Source: Streptomyces sp. NBC_00683 | GTDB taxonomy: Bacteria > Actinomycetota > Actinomycetes > Streptomycetales > Streptomycetaceae | Direction: 5' to 3' | Length of the DNA stretch: 64,000 nt | Assembly: GCF_036226745.1 (NCBI RefSeq) | Contig: NZ_CP109013.1 | Span: forward strand, 1,302,001-1,366,000 | Shown: positions 43,768-52,262 of the stretch, piece by piece | Numbering within the stretch: position 1 is the stretch's first letter | Layout of the letters: each line of letters opens with the position of its first letter | Notes under the pieces: generated by a model | Databases searched by the model: none | The model's input: only the letters and a program-made list of their open reading frames with translations | Told to the model about the DNA's origin: nothing | Translations under genes and position numbers: made by a program

Positions 43768-44067
43768 ATGTTCGTACTCGAGTTGACCTACAGCGCACCG
43801 GTCGAGCGCGTCGACGCACTCATGAAGGAACACGTCGCCTGGCTCGACACCCAGTACACGGCAGGGGTGTTCATCGCCTCCGGGCGCAAGAACCCGCGTG
43901 ACGGTGGCGTGATTCTCGCTGTCGGGGACGATCGCGCGCGGATCGAGGAGATCGCGGCGACCGACCCCTTCGCGACGCACGGGGTGTGCGCCTACCGGAT
44001 CACGGAGTTCCTCGCGACGAAGACGTCGCAGGCACTGGCCCCGTACCGGCAGCAACTGCCCGGATAG
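43768..44067 (+). CDS. YciI family protein
   Basis: A 99-residue single-domain YciI-like ferredoxin-fold protein (FVLELTYSAPVERVDALMKE, HVAWLDTQYTAGVFIASGRK and ATDPFATHGV). The conserved HxxxL region and the late Asp-Pro-Phe motif are present. Family members are small enzymes or accessory domains of uncertain role. A TAGCCT lies seven bases before the ATG, so the message may be leaderless. It stands between divergent endonuclease V and the convergent beta-propeller protein. Confidence 0.87.
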   Translation: MFVLELTYSAPVERVDALMKEHVAWLDTQYTAGVFIASGRKNPRDGGVILAVGDDRARIEEIAATDPFATHGVCAYRITEFLATKTSQALAPYRQQLPG

Positions 44068-44073
44068 GCGCGG

Positions 44074-45165
44074 CTATCCGAGCCGGGCGACGCGCCCCTT
44101 CTCGCCCGCGGCCCAGCAGCCCCCGTCGGCCACGCAGTTCACCGTGTCGTACGAACCGGTGTCCACCGTCCTCCAGGTGCGGCCGCCGTCCAGGGTCAGA
44201 TCCGTGCCGGTCGGGCCGACCGCCAGCGCCGCCGACCTGCTGTGCGGGAGCCATGCGACGCCCGAACGGTAGGCCGGGGGCGGGGTGGTGGCGCCCTGCC
44301 AGGTGCGTCCGCCGTTGCCCGTGACGGCCGCGGCGTCGGGTGACGCCTGGTCCGCGCGGTAGTCGCCGCCGACCGCGATGCCGTGCCTGCGGTCACGGAA
44401 GGCGAGGCCGAAGACGCCGCGCGCGGGGTCCCCGGCAGGGATGGACGACGCGGTCTCGGACCAGGTCAGGCCGCGGTCACCGGAGTGCAGCACGCGGGCG
44501 GTGTCCGCACCGCCGGTGGCGAGCCAGACGTCCTTGCTGCCGGAGCTGACGAGGCACTGGCCGCTCGCCGCGAAGCCGGCCTCGCCGGGGCGGGCGGCGG
44601 GCATGCCCGCGTCGGGCAGCACCTTCCAGTTCCGCCCGCCGTCGGAGGTCGACAGGATGCGGAACTTCCCGTCCACCGGGTCGCTCATCGCCAGCCCGTG
44701 GCGGCTGTCGAAGAAGGTCAGGCAGTCGTAGAAGGCCCGGGCGTCGGTGTTGCGGAAGGACTCGGTCCAGGTCGCGCCGCCGTCATCGGTGCGCAGGACC
44801 CTGGACGCCTCGCCCTCGCCGATGGCCAGGACCACCGCCCGCCGCCGGTCGAAGGCCTCGATGTCGCGGAACTCCAGGTCCGCCGCTCCGGGCGGCGAGA
44901 CATCGCGCCAGTGCCGGCCGCCGTCGGCCGTACGCAGGACCGTGCCCCTGGACCCCGCGACCCAGGCGTCGTCGCGGCTGACCGCGGCGAGGCCGCGGAA
45001 GCGCGCGTCCGTGCCCGTTTCGGTGAGCTCCCAGGCCGGCCGGTGGCCCCGCTCGCCCTGCTCCCCCGGTGCGGCGTGCGCCGCCGGTACGGCCAGGGCG
45101 GCGGTCACAGCCGCACCGCACAGGCCCAGTGACATCAGTCGTCTCGTCTTCCCCATGGCCCTCAT
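44074..45165 (-). CDS. Secreted beta-propeller (BNR/YCF48-like) protein
   Basis: A 363-residue exported protein. The signal peptide (MGKTRRLMSLGLCGAAVTAA then LAVPAAHA) has a likely cleavage at AHA. The mature part has repeated Asp-box-like turns, TADGGRHWRDV, TDDGGATWTES, TSDGGRNWKVL, SGDRGLTWSET, TGNGGRTWQGA and LDGGRTWRTV, indicating a six- or seven-bladed propeller of the photosystem-assembly/sialidase-like fold. No sialidase catalytic set is seen. Start at ATG 45165 or 45156. Function unknown, extracellular. Confidence 0.83.
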   Translation of the reverse strand: MRAMGKTRRLMSLGLCGAAVTAALAVPAAHAAPGEQGERGHRPAWELTETGTDARFRGLAAVSRDDAWVAGSRGTVLRTADGGRHWRDVSPPGAADLEFRDIEAFDRRRAVVLAIGEGEASRVLRTDDGGATWTESFRNTDARAFYDCLTFFDSRHGLAMSDPVDGKFRILSTSDGGRNWKVLPDAGMPAARPGEAGFAASGQCLVSSGSKDVWLATGGADTARVLHSGDRGLTWSETASSIPAGDPARGVFGLAFRDRRHGIAVGGDYRADQASPDAAAVTGNGGRTWQGATTPPPAYRSGVAWLPHSRSAALAVGPTGTDLTLDGGRTWRTVDTGSYDTVNCVADGGCWAAGEKGRVARLG

Positions 45166-45347
45166 GGCGCTGGAAGCTAGTCCACGGGCGGACCGCCGTC
45201 CAGGGCGCATCGGACGAAACGGGGCAGTAGGCAGGAAGCCGACCGGCGGTGACGCAGCTCACGCCGCCTGCCAGTGCACGAATCGAGGAGTTCCGTCGTC
45301 TACTCCATTGCCGGGAACCGTTCATCCGACGCGAGAGGGAGCAGGTC

Positions 45348-45761
45348 TTGTCCAGCGTTATCGAGCAGTCCGTGCAGGCCCGCATGGTCGCATCCGCTCC
45401 GCGGATGGAAACCCTGCCCGCCACCCTGAGTTACGACCGCAGGGACCCTTTCGCCGTCCGTATGGCCTTCCCGGCCCCGGCGACCCTCGAGGGCACCGAG
45501 GTGTCCTGGGAGTTCTCCCGTGAACTGCTCACGGCCGGGATGGACAGACCGGCCGGTGTCGGTGACGTCCGGGTGCGGCCCTTCGGATACGACCGCACGG
45601 TGCTGGAGTTCCACGCCGTGGAGGGCATCGCCATGGTGCACGTCCGCACGGCGGAACTGCGCCGCTTCCTGAAGCGGGCCCAGGTGCTGGTCCCGGTGGG
45701 CGACGAGTACCGCTTCCTGGACCTCGACCGCGATCTGACGGATCTGCTCGGCGGGTCCTGA
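45348..45761 (+). CDS. ssgD: SsgA-like sporulation/cell-division protein (SsgD-like)
   Basis: A 137-residue SsgA-like protein, a family unique to morphologically complex actinomycetes that steers septum and cell-wall events. Family features include LPATLSYDRRDPFAVRMAF, VSWEFSRELLTAG, RPAGVGDVRVRPFG and RRFLKRAQVLVPVGDE. The TTG at 45348 lies six bases after GGAG. Length equals that of SsgB, but the sequence and the remembered SCO67xx neighbourhood favour SsgD, which acts in lateral wall integrity; that paralogue assignment is inference. The stop codon lies within a 17-base direct repeat. Confidence 0.82.
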   Translation: MSSVIEQSVQARMVASAPRMETLPATLSYDRRDPFAVRMAFPAPATLEGTEVSWEFSRELLTAGMDRPAGVGDVRVRPFGYDRTVLEFHAVEGIAMVHVRTAELRRFLKRAQVLVPVGDEYRFLDLDRDLTDLLGGS

Positions 45762-45792
45762 CCCACCGGGCGACAGCGGGTCCTGACCCACC
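45751..45792 (+). repeat. 17-base direct repeat at the end of the SsgA-like gene
   Basis: GCGGGTCCTGACCCACC occurs at 45751-45767 and again at 45776-45792. The first copy contains the stop codon. Each copy has an internal GGGTC/GACCC dyad that could form a hairpin. Beyond it, the region to 46008 shows only an in-frame extension of the ABC-F gene. Confidence 0.6.
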
Positions 45793-46008
45793 CGGCAGCG
45801 GTCGCGGGAAATGCGGTTGCCGAGCCGCGGTACCCACTCGTAGCGTGAGTGCTGTCCCCGTTGTCGTCGGATCGGAGAAGGACGTTGCTCCACATCTGAG
45901 GTGTCCGTACACCGTGCCGCGCGCGTGCTGTTCCGTGCGCGGGCCCGAGTGCGACCTCATGTGTCCGAGCCGTTCTCCGAGATTCTCCGACGCAGCCGGG
46001 AGACCTTC

Positions 46009-47655
46009 ATGCCTGCACCCACGACACACATCACCTGTTCGTCCCTCTCCTTCGCCTGGCCCGACGGCCGCGACGTCTTCGAGGACTTCCAACTGGCCGT
46101 CGGTCCCGGACGGACCGGGCTCATCGGCCTCAACGGCTGCGGCAAGTCGACCCTGTTGCGCCTGATCGCCGGCGAACTCACGCCTACGGGCGGCCACATC
46201 ACCACGGCCGGCGACATCGGCTACCTCCCGCAGAACCTCGTCCTGGACACCGCCCTGCGGGTCGACGCGGCGCTGGGCATCGCCGCGAAACGGACCGCGC
46301 TGAACGCCATCGAGTCGGGCGATGTCCACGAGGAGCACTTCGCCGTGGTCGGCGACGACTGGGACGTGGAGGAACGCGCCCGCGCCACGCTCGACCAGCT
46401 GGGCCTCGCCGGTATCGGGCTCGACCGGACCATCGGCGAGATGTCGGGCGGCGAGTGCGTGCTGCTGCGGCTGGCCGCGCTGCTGCTGGCACGTCCGTCG
46501 GTCCTGCTGCTGGACGAGCCGACGAACAATCTCGACCTGCACGCCCGCGGACGGCTGTACGACGCGGTCGACGCCTGGACCGGTGTCCTGGTCGTCGTCA
46601 GTCACGACCGGGAGCTGCTGGAGCGCGTGGACCGGATCGCCGATCTGAGGGAGGGCACGGTCACCTGGTACGGCGGCAGTCTGTCGGCGTACGAGGAGGC
46701 GCTCGCCGTGGAGCGGGAGGCCGCGGAGCGGATGGTGCGGGTCGCGGAGGCCGATGTGCGGCGGCAGAAGCGCGAACTGTCCTACGCACACATCAAGTTG
46801 GCCCGACGTAAGCGGTACGGGCAGAAGATGTGGGACACCAAGCGCGAGCCGAAGGCGGTCATGGGCCAGCGCAAGCAGACGGCGCAGGAGTCGGCCGGCA
46901 AGCACCGCGTCATGCATGCGGAGCGGCTGGCGGACGCGGAGGAGCGGCTAGAGGACGCCGTCGAGGCCGTGCGGGACGACGACGAGATCCGGATCGAACT
47001 TCCGCACACCCAGGTGCATCCGGGTGGCGGTGTGCTGGTGCTGCGCGATCTCGAGCTGGCCCACGGCGGCCGGGTGCGCGGGGAGTTCGACCTGCGCGGC
47101 CCGGAGCGGATCGCGTTGGTCGGCCGCAACGGCGCGGGCAAGACGACGCTGTTGCGCACGATCGCCGGCGAGCTGGCGCCGTTGTCGGGCGAGGCCGTCG
47201 TCCATGTGCCGGTGGGGTTCCTGCCCCAGCGTCTGGACGTGCTCGACGACAGGCTGTCCCTCGTGGACAACGTGGCGCGGTACGCGCCGGGCGCGTCGGC
47301 CAACCGGATCCGGGCGAAGCTTGCGCACTTCCTGTTCAAGGGGGCAAGGGCGGACCTGCCCGCAGCGACGCTGTCGGGCGGGGAGAGGCTCCGGGCGACC
47401 CTGGCCGCACTGCTGCTCGCCGACCCGGCACCCCGGCTGCTGATGTTGGACGAACCCACGAACAGCCTCGACCTGTCCGGCGTGCACCGCCTCACCGCGG
47501 CACTGGCGAGCTACGAGGGGGCACTGATCGTGGCGAGCCACGACCTGCCGTTCCTGGAGTCCCTGGGGATCACCCGGTGGCTGCTGCTGGACGCGGGCGA
47601 GCTGCGCGGAATCTCCCCCGCGGACCTATCCCGGATCCAGGGCGGTGAGGTATGA
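46009..47655 (+). CDS. ABC-F family ATP-binding protein
   Basis: A 548-residue soluble tandem ATPase. Walker A is GLNGCGKST in the first cassette and GRNGAGKTT in the second; the paired EPTNNLDLHA and EPTNSLDLSG segments and SGGE signatures are intact. The linker is rich in Arg/Lys/Glu (about 235-335). The Cys in the first Walker A and the short second-cassette switch resemble actinobacterial antibiotic-resistance ABC-F proteins, but a translation-factor role is possible. The ATG at 46009 follows GGGAG; a GTG at 45901 would add 36 Arg-rich residues. Confidence 0.89.
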   Translation: MPAPTTHITCSSLSFAWPDGRDVFEDFQLAVGPGRTGLIGLNGCGKSTLLRLIAGELTPTGGHITTAGDIGYLPQNLVLDTALRVDAALGIAAKRTALNAIESGDVHEEHFAVVGDDWDVEERARATLDQLGLAGIGLDRTIGEMSGGECVLLRLAALLLARPSVLLLDEPTNNLDLHARGRLYDAVDAWTGVLVVVSHDRELLERVDRIADLREGTVTWYGGSLSAYEEALAVEREAAERMVRVAEADVRRQKRELSYAHIKLARRKRYGQKMWDTKREPKAVMGQRKQTAQESAGKHRVMHAERLADAEERLEDAVEAVRDDDEIRIELPHTQVHPGGGVLVLRDLELAHGGRVRGEFDLRGPERIALVGRNGAGKTTLLRTIAGELAPLSGEAVVHVPVGFLPQRLDVLDDRLSLVDNVARYAPGASANRIRAKLAHFLFKGARADLPAATLSGGERLRATLAALLLADPAPRLLMLDEPTNSLDLSGVHRLTAALASYEGALIVASHDLPFLESLGITRWLLLDAGELRGISPADLSRIQGGEV

Positions 47656-47749
47656 CTTGCCCATCGGAATCCGGCCGCGACCTGCGCATATAACGGTACG
47701 TAAACGGGCACAGCGAGGACCGGGCTTGGCTGCGGCCTTACTGCCGCCT

Positions 47750-47783
47750 TAACCTACGGTCACGTAACCTACGAAGCCGTAGG
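47750..47783 (+). promoter_or_regulatory. Repeated ACCTACG operator cluster before the desaturase
   Basis: AACCTACG occurs at 47750-47757 and 47765-47772, and its reverse complement core CGTAGGT at 47777-47783. The last two make a 7-base inverted repeat with a 4-base spacer. The cluster ends 26 bases before the desaturase GTG, suited to binding of a TetR-type lipid regulator. Confidence 0.55.
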
Positions 47784-47809
47784 TAATTCTCCCGTCCCCA
47801 GGAGCCCCC

Positions 47810-48784
47810 GTGACGATCACCTCTCCCCAACTCGGCAGTTCGAAGGCGTGGACAGACGCCCAGCTGCTGTACGCGCTGGAAGAGGTGGTGGAGAAGGAAC
47901 TCAACCGCCATCTCAAGGTCGCCAAGGACTGGATGCCCCACGAGTACGTACCGTTCTCCGACGGCCGGAACTTCACCGGCATCTTCGAGGACGGCGAAGC
48001 CTGGGAGACCAGCCAGTCCAAGGTCACCGACATCGGCAGGATCGCGCTCGTCGTGAACCTGCTGACCGAGGACAACCTCCCCAGCTACCACCACGAGATC
48101 GCCTCCCTCTTCGGCCGTGACGGCGCCTGGGGCACCTGGGTGCACCGCTGGACCGCGGAGGAGGGCCGCCACGGCATCGTGATGCGCGACTACCTGCTCA
48201 CCTCGCGCGCCGTCGACCCGGACAAGCTCGAGCAGTTCCGCATGATGCACATGGCGGAGGGCTTCGAGTCCGACAACCGCCACTCCATGCTGCACTCCGT
48301 GGCCTACGTGGCCTTCCAGGAGCTGGCGACCCGCGTCTCGCACCGCAACACAGGCCACCAGTCGGGCGACCCGGTCTGCGACCGGATGCTGGCCCGGATC
48401 GCGACCGACGAGAACCTGCACATGGTCTTCTACCGCAACCTGCTGGGTGCCGCCTTCGAGCTCGCCCCGGACCTCACCATGCAGTCCGTGCGCGATGTGG
48501 TCGTCAACTTCCGGATGCCCGGTCACGGCATGCCCGGCTTCGAGCGCGCCGCCGCGCAGATGGCCATCGGCGAGATCTACAACATGCGCATCCACCACGA
48601 CGACGTGATCCAGCCCGTGCTGCGCTACCTCAAGGTCCTCGACATCGACGGACTCGGCCCGGAGGGCCTCAAGGCGCAGGAAGAACTGGGTCTGTACATG
48701 AACGGCCTGGACAGCGAGGCGTCGAAGTTCGACGAGAAGCTGGCCCTGCGCAAGGCGCGGATGGCTGCCCGCGCGAACGCCTGA
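47810..48784 (+). CDS. Acyl-[acyl-carrier-protein] desaturase (soluble diiron)
   Basis: A 324-residue soluble diiron desaturase that introduces a double bond into acyl-ACP or acyl-CoA using oxygen and electrons from ferredoxin. The iron ligands are in EDNLPSYHHEI, WTAEEGRHGIV and TDENLHMVFYR, the E-x2-H pairs of the plant and mycobacterial DesA type. No membrane helix. The GTG at 47810 is chosen because the N-terminal helix starts soon after. It stands alone with a clustered operator upstream and probably tunes membrane fluidity. Confidence 0.91.
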   Translation: MTITSPQLGSSKAWTDAQLLYALEEVVEKELNRHLKVAKDWMPHEYVPFSDGRNFTGIFEDGEAWETSQSKVTDIGRIALVVNLLTEDNLPSYHHEIASLFGRDGAWGTWVHRWTAEEGRHGIVMRDYLLTSRAVDPDKLEQFRMMHMAEGFESDNRHSMLHSVAYVAFQELATRVSHRNTGHQSGDPVCDRMLARIATDENLHMVFYRNLLGAAFELAPDLTMQSVRDVVVNFRMPGHGMPGFERAAAQMAIGEIYNMRIHHDDVIQPVLRYLKVLDIDGLGPEGLKAQEELGLYMNGLDSEASKFDEKLALRKARMAARANA

Positions 48785-48808
48785 CCCAGCCGGACGGTGG
48801 CGGCGCGC

Positions 48809-51800
48809 TCACTCGGGCGCCGTCACCTCCGCGTACGCGGCGTCGCGCACATCGGCCACCGGGTGCTGGCGCAGTGCGCGCAGCTGGGTCCGCCAGGGTC
48901 CCGTCCAGTCGGTGCGCCGTCCTGCCGCCGCGGTGATCGCGGCGGCGAACAGCCCTTCGGCCGGCCCGCCGCTCCCGGTGAGCCGGCCGGCGACGGCGAG
49001 CAGGACGTCCGTGTCACCCGCCCCGGAACGGTTCACATCACCGATCCGGCCGCCGAGCGTCCGTGCGATCCGGGCGGCCTGGACCGGCCGCCCTTCGAGC
49101 AGCCCGGCCAGCCGGACGAGCTCTCCGTGCAAGGCGTCGGCGCCGGTGTCCGGATCGACGGCGCAGACCAGCAGCCGGGCCGCCTGCGGTACGAAGTCCC
49201 TGTGGTGCGCGAGCGTGTCCCCGGCCGCCGCGAGCAGAGGGCGCGCCGAGACCCGCCGGGTCACGTCCGGCGCCGTGAGGGCGTCCACCGCGCGGACGAT
49301 CCGCTGCCGTGCGGGCCGGTCCCGCTCGGCTCCCGCGTCGTCCGCGGTGTCGTTGGTGGACAGGGCGAGGAGCGCGCAGTTCAGCGCGACGGCGGCTTCC
49401 CCGCCTGCCATGGCGGCGCCGACGAGCGCGTCGGTGGCCGACTGCCAGGTGCCGCGCCGGCCGAGGTCGCTCACCGCGTCCACCAGCACCTCGCACGCCC
49501 CGGGCGCCCAGGGCACCCACTGGGCCAGCGCCCGGTGGGCGAGGGCTGCCAGCTCCTCGTCGTCGGTCGCGCACACCTCCTGCACCAGCCGGGCATAGCG
49601 CGGCCGGTGCTGCGCGGGCAGCCGGACCGGGTCGGCCCGCAGGACGGCGGTACGCAGGCGCCGCTCACCGCGCGCCGCGTCGGCCATCACCTCCCACATC
49701 GCCTCGTCCCCGAGCAGATCCGTACCGAACGCCACGCAGACGGCCCGCACGTCGGGGTGCTGGTCCGGCATCGCGTAGGCCTCGGCGAGGACCTGTGCGG
49801 CCTCGGCGGAGGGCAGCCGGGTCGCGGCGAGCCGGACCATCTCCTTGCGGCTGGTCACCTTGCCGGTACCGGGTGCCGTCCGCTCCCGCAGCAGTACGGC
49901 AAGTCGCGAGGGCCGCACGTGCCGGGAGGCGCGGCTCGCAGCGAAGACCGCTACCCGCGCCTCGTCGTCACCCAGGCGTGCGAGCAGGTCGGGCAGCACG
50001 GCGGCGGGGCGGTCCGTGCGGGCCAGTGCCGCGAGCGCCGCCTCGGCGAGCACGACGTCCGAGGACGCGAGCCATCCGCGTACGGCGTCGGCCCCGGTCT
50101 GCGGGATGCCGGCCAGCTGCTCGATCGCCGCGGTCCTGGCGTACAGGGGAAGCTTCTCGTCGTGGGCGGTCCGCTCCAGTGCCCGCGCCGCGGCGCTCTG
50201 CTGCTCGGGAGTCCAGCGGACGACGTCCGCGCCGACGGGCACGTGCCACGGCTGCCCAGGGGTGAGGAACCTTCCGTACGGCGGGCTCTCGCCGAGCACC
50301 CGGTTCAGGAGGTCCGTGCGCCGCCGGGTGAGGACGCCCATCACCTCGGGCAGCGCGGCGGCGGAGGGTTCGCGTGCCAGGATCCGCTCGACGCGCTCGT
50401 CACGGTGGGCGGACGGCTCGAGCCACAGGCCGATCGCGGTGCGTGCGGTGCCCGCGCTCCCGTACCGGACCGCCTGCCACAGCAGTTCCTGCAGCTCCGG
50501 CATGCCTGCGGCACGGCGTCCGACGGCGCGGGTCAGTGCGAAGACGAGGGCGTAGTCGGCCTTCTCCGCACCCGCTTCCAGCCAGGGCCGCAGGGCCTCG
50601 AACACCGTGTGCTCCTGCCCCCGCCGAAGCGTGCGGTCGAGCCTCCCCAGGCCCGCGTCACCGGCGTTCCCGTACAGCCGTACGAGGGTGCGCAGCGCCC
50701 AGTTGAGCAGGGCGCGCCTGCCGGTGGTGGCGTGCTCGCGCAGGACGCGCAGGGCGAGGCCGCTCAGGTGGCCCCGGGTGTGTTCGGAGGAGTCTCGGGC
50801 CTCGACCGCGTCGGTGGCTATCCGGTCCAGCAGCGGTTCCACCTCGTCGGTGAAGAGCGCGGGCGGAGTGGCGAGGAGCGCGAACAGTGCGGCGGCCCTG
50901 ACCGGATCCCGTTCCGACCGCAGGCGGAGCATGTCCTCCAGGACGGTGGCGACGGCTGCCGGGTCGCCGGAGCGGCCCGCGTTGCGTATGAGCAGCGGCC
51001 AGGCTTCGGCACGGTCCTCGGCGGCGGGCCGGTGGGTCGCCGCCAGCAGGCGCTCCCGCACCTCCGCGACCGGCAGGAACGACTCCGCCAGCAGGACGGT
51101 GCTCCAGTGCCCGCCGCGCGTCCTCGCCCGGTCGGCCATGCGCCGGGCCGGACCCGCGACATGGCTGCGGGGCAGTTCGCCGAGGAGTACGGCGTCCACC
51201 GTGATGACGGAGTCCTCTCCCTGCCCGGCGACGACCGCGTCGTGGAACGCGCCGCGACGGGACGGCGGAAGGGCGCGGACGAGGCGGTCGAGGACACCGC
51301 CGTACTGCAGCACGTGCCGGCCGTACTCGGTGAGGAGCGCCTCGGGAGCCGTGTCGGCCAGGCGCCGCAGAAGCGTCCCGCTGAGGGCGCCGCTGCGGGC
51401 GATCGCGAAGCTGTCCGGTCCGCGGAGCAGCTGGACCGTCCGGGCCGGGTCGGCCGAGGCGAGGACGCCCAGCCTCTTGCGCAGCGGGGTCGGGAGGTTC
51501 GTCGGGCCGTGGCGTTCGAGCAGGTCGAGTACGCGGTGGGGCAGCCGCTCCGCGGCCGTGGCGACCGCGCGTTCGTGCCCGCAGCCCTGCCACCATGCGT
51601 CCCGCATCGACTCGGGCATGGCGGCGAGGTCCCGTTCCGCCGCGTCGAGGAAGGGGCCCGGATGGTGGCGTCCGAGGGCGGCCCAGCCGGTCACCGACGG
51701 GAACAGGCCGGGCAGGAGCCGGTTCACCGTCGCTGTGGAACAGCCCCGGAGCAGCCGGGCGGCCTCGGCGTCGCCCCACCTCTCGCGCAGCGGCTCGATC

Positions 51801-52198
51801 AGCCGGTCGGCGAGCTCCGTGCGGCGGTCGGTGACGACGGCCTGCAGGAGCCGGCGGCGTACGGCGGCCGGGGCATCGGCCAGCGCCGTCTCGTACGCCG
51901 TGTCCGGTACGCCCGCGGAGAGTGCCGCCCGCAGGGCGTGCCCCCGCACGAAGGAGTCCTCGTCGCCGATGCGGGCGGCCAGCCAGTCACGGTCGCCGCC
52001 CACGGCCGCGGCGACGACAGCGAGCCCGCGTTCGTAGGGTCCCCCGGTCTCCAGCTCCTCCAGGACGGGACGCAGCACACCGTCCGCGGTGAATCGCCGG
52101 GCGTGCGCCGCCAGTTCTCTCATGCGCTGGGGATGGGCGAGGCAGTCCACGGCGTCGAGGAGCGCGCAGACGAGGGCGACTGGCCGGGCGTCGGTCAT
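48809..52198 (-). CDS. Very large HEAT-repeat-like protein of unknown function
   Basis: An 1129-residue helical protein made of many degenerate 30-40 residue alpha-alpha repeats rich in Ala, Leu and Arg, for example LLARLGDDEARVAVFAASRA and ALVGAAMAGGEAAVALNCAL. No enzymatic motif, signal peptide or membrane helix was seen. The pattern indicates an alpha-solenoid scaffold that binds proteins or nucleic acid. ATG at 52198; a longer frame to 52579 would cover the divergent chitosanase start and is rejected. The complementary strand is also open for 1258 codons, which is a GC-bias shadow. Streptomyces has such large lone proteins, but I know no tested function. Confidence 0.8.
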   Translation of the reverse strand: MTDARPVALVCALLDAVDCLAHPQRMRELAAHARRFTADGVLRPVLEELETGGPYERGLAVVAAAVGGDRDWLAARIGDEDSFVRGHALRAALSAGVPDTAYETALADAPAAVRRRLLQAVVTDRRTELADRLIEPLRERWGDAEAARLLRGCSTATVNRLLPGLFPSVTGWAALGRHHPGPFLDAAERDLAAMPESMRDAWWQGCGHERAVATAAERLPHRVLDLLERHGPTNLPTPLRKRLGVLASADPARTVQLLRGPDSFAIARSGALSGTLLRRLADTAPEALLTEYGRHVLQYGGVLDRLVRALPPSRRGAFHDAVVAGQGEDSVITVDAVLLGELPRSHVAGPARRMADRARTRGGHWSTVLLAESFLPVAEVRERLLAATHRPAAEDRAEAWPLLIRNAGRSGDPAAVATVLEDMLRLRSERDPVRAAALFALLATPPALFTDEVEPLLDRIATDAVEARDSSEHTRGHLSGLALRVLREHATTGRRALLNWALRTLVRLYGNAGDAGLGRLDRTLRRGQEHTVFEALRPWLEAGAEKADYALVFALTRAVGRRAAGMPELQELLWQAVRYGSAGTARTAIGLWLEPSAHRDERVERILAREPSAAALPEVMGVLTRRRTDLLNRVLGESPPYGRFLTPGQPWHVPVGADVVRWTPEQQSAAARALERTAHDEKLPLYARTAAIEQLAGIPQTGADAVRGWLASSDVVLAEAALAALARTDRPAAVLPDLLARLGDDEARVAVFAASRASRHVRPSRLAVLLRERTAPGTGKVTSRKEMVRLAATRLPSAEAAQVLAEAYAMPDQHPDVRAVCVAFGTDLLGDEAMWEVMADAARGERRLRTAVLRADPVRLPAQHRPRYARLVQEVCATDDEELAALAHRALAQWVPWAPGACEVLVDAVSDLGRRGTWQSATDALVGAAMAGGEAAVALNCALLALSTNDTADDAGAERDRPARQRIVRAVDALTAPDVTRRVSARPLLAAAGDTLAHHRDFVPQAARLLVCAVDPDTGADALHGELVRLAGLLEGRPVQAARIARTLGGRIGDVNRSGAGDTDVLLAVAGRLTGSGGPAEGLFAAAITAAAGRRTDWTGPWRTQLRALRQHPVADVRDAAYAEVTAPE

Positions 52199-52262
52199 GC
52201 GGCGATTGTGCCGTGCGAGGCCGGGCTGACCCCATGGGTTTACGGAACGTACTCTTTGCCGG

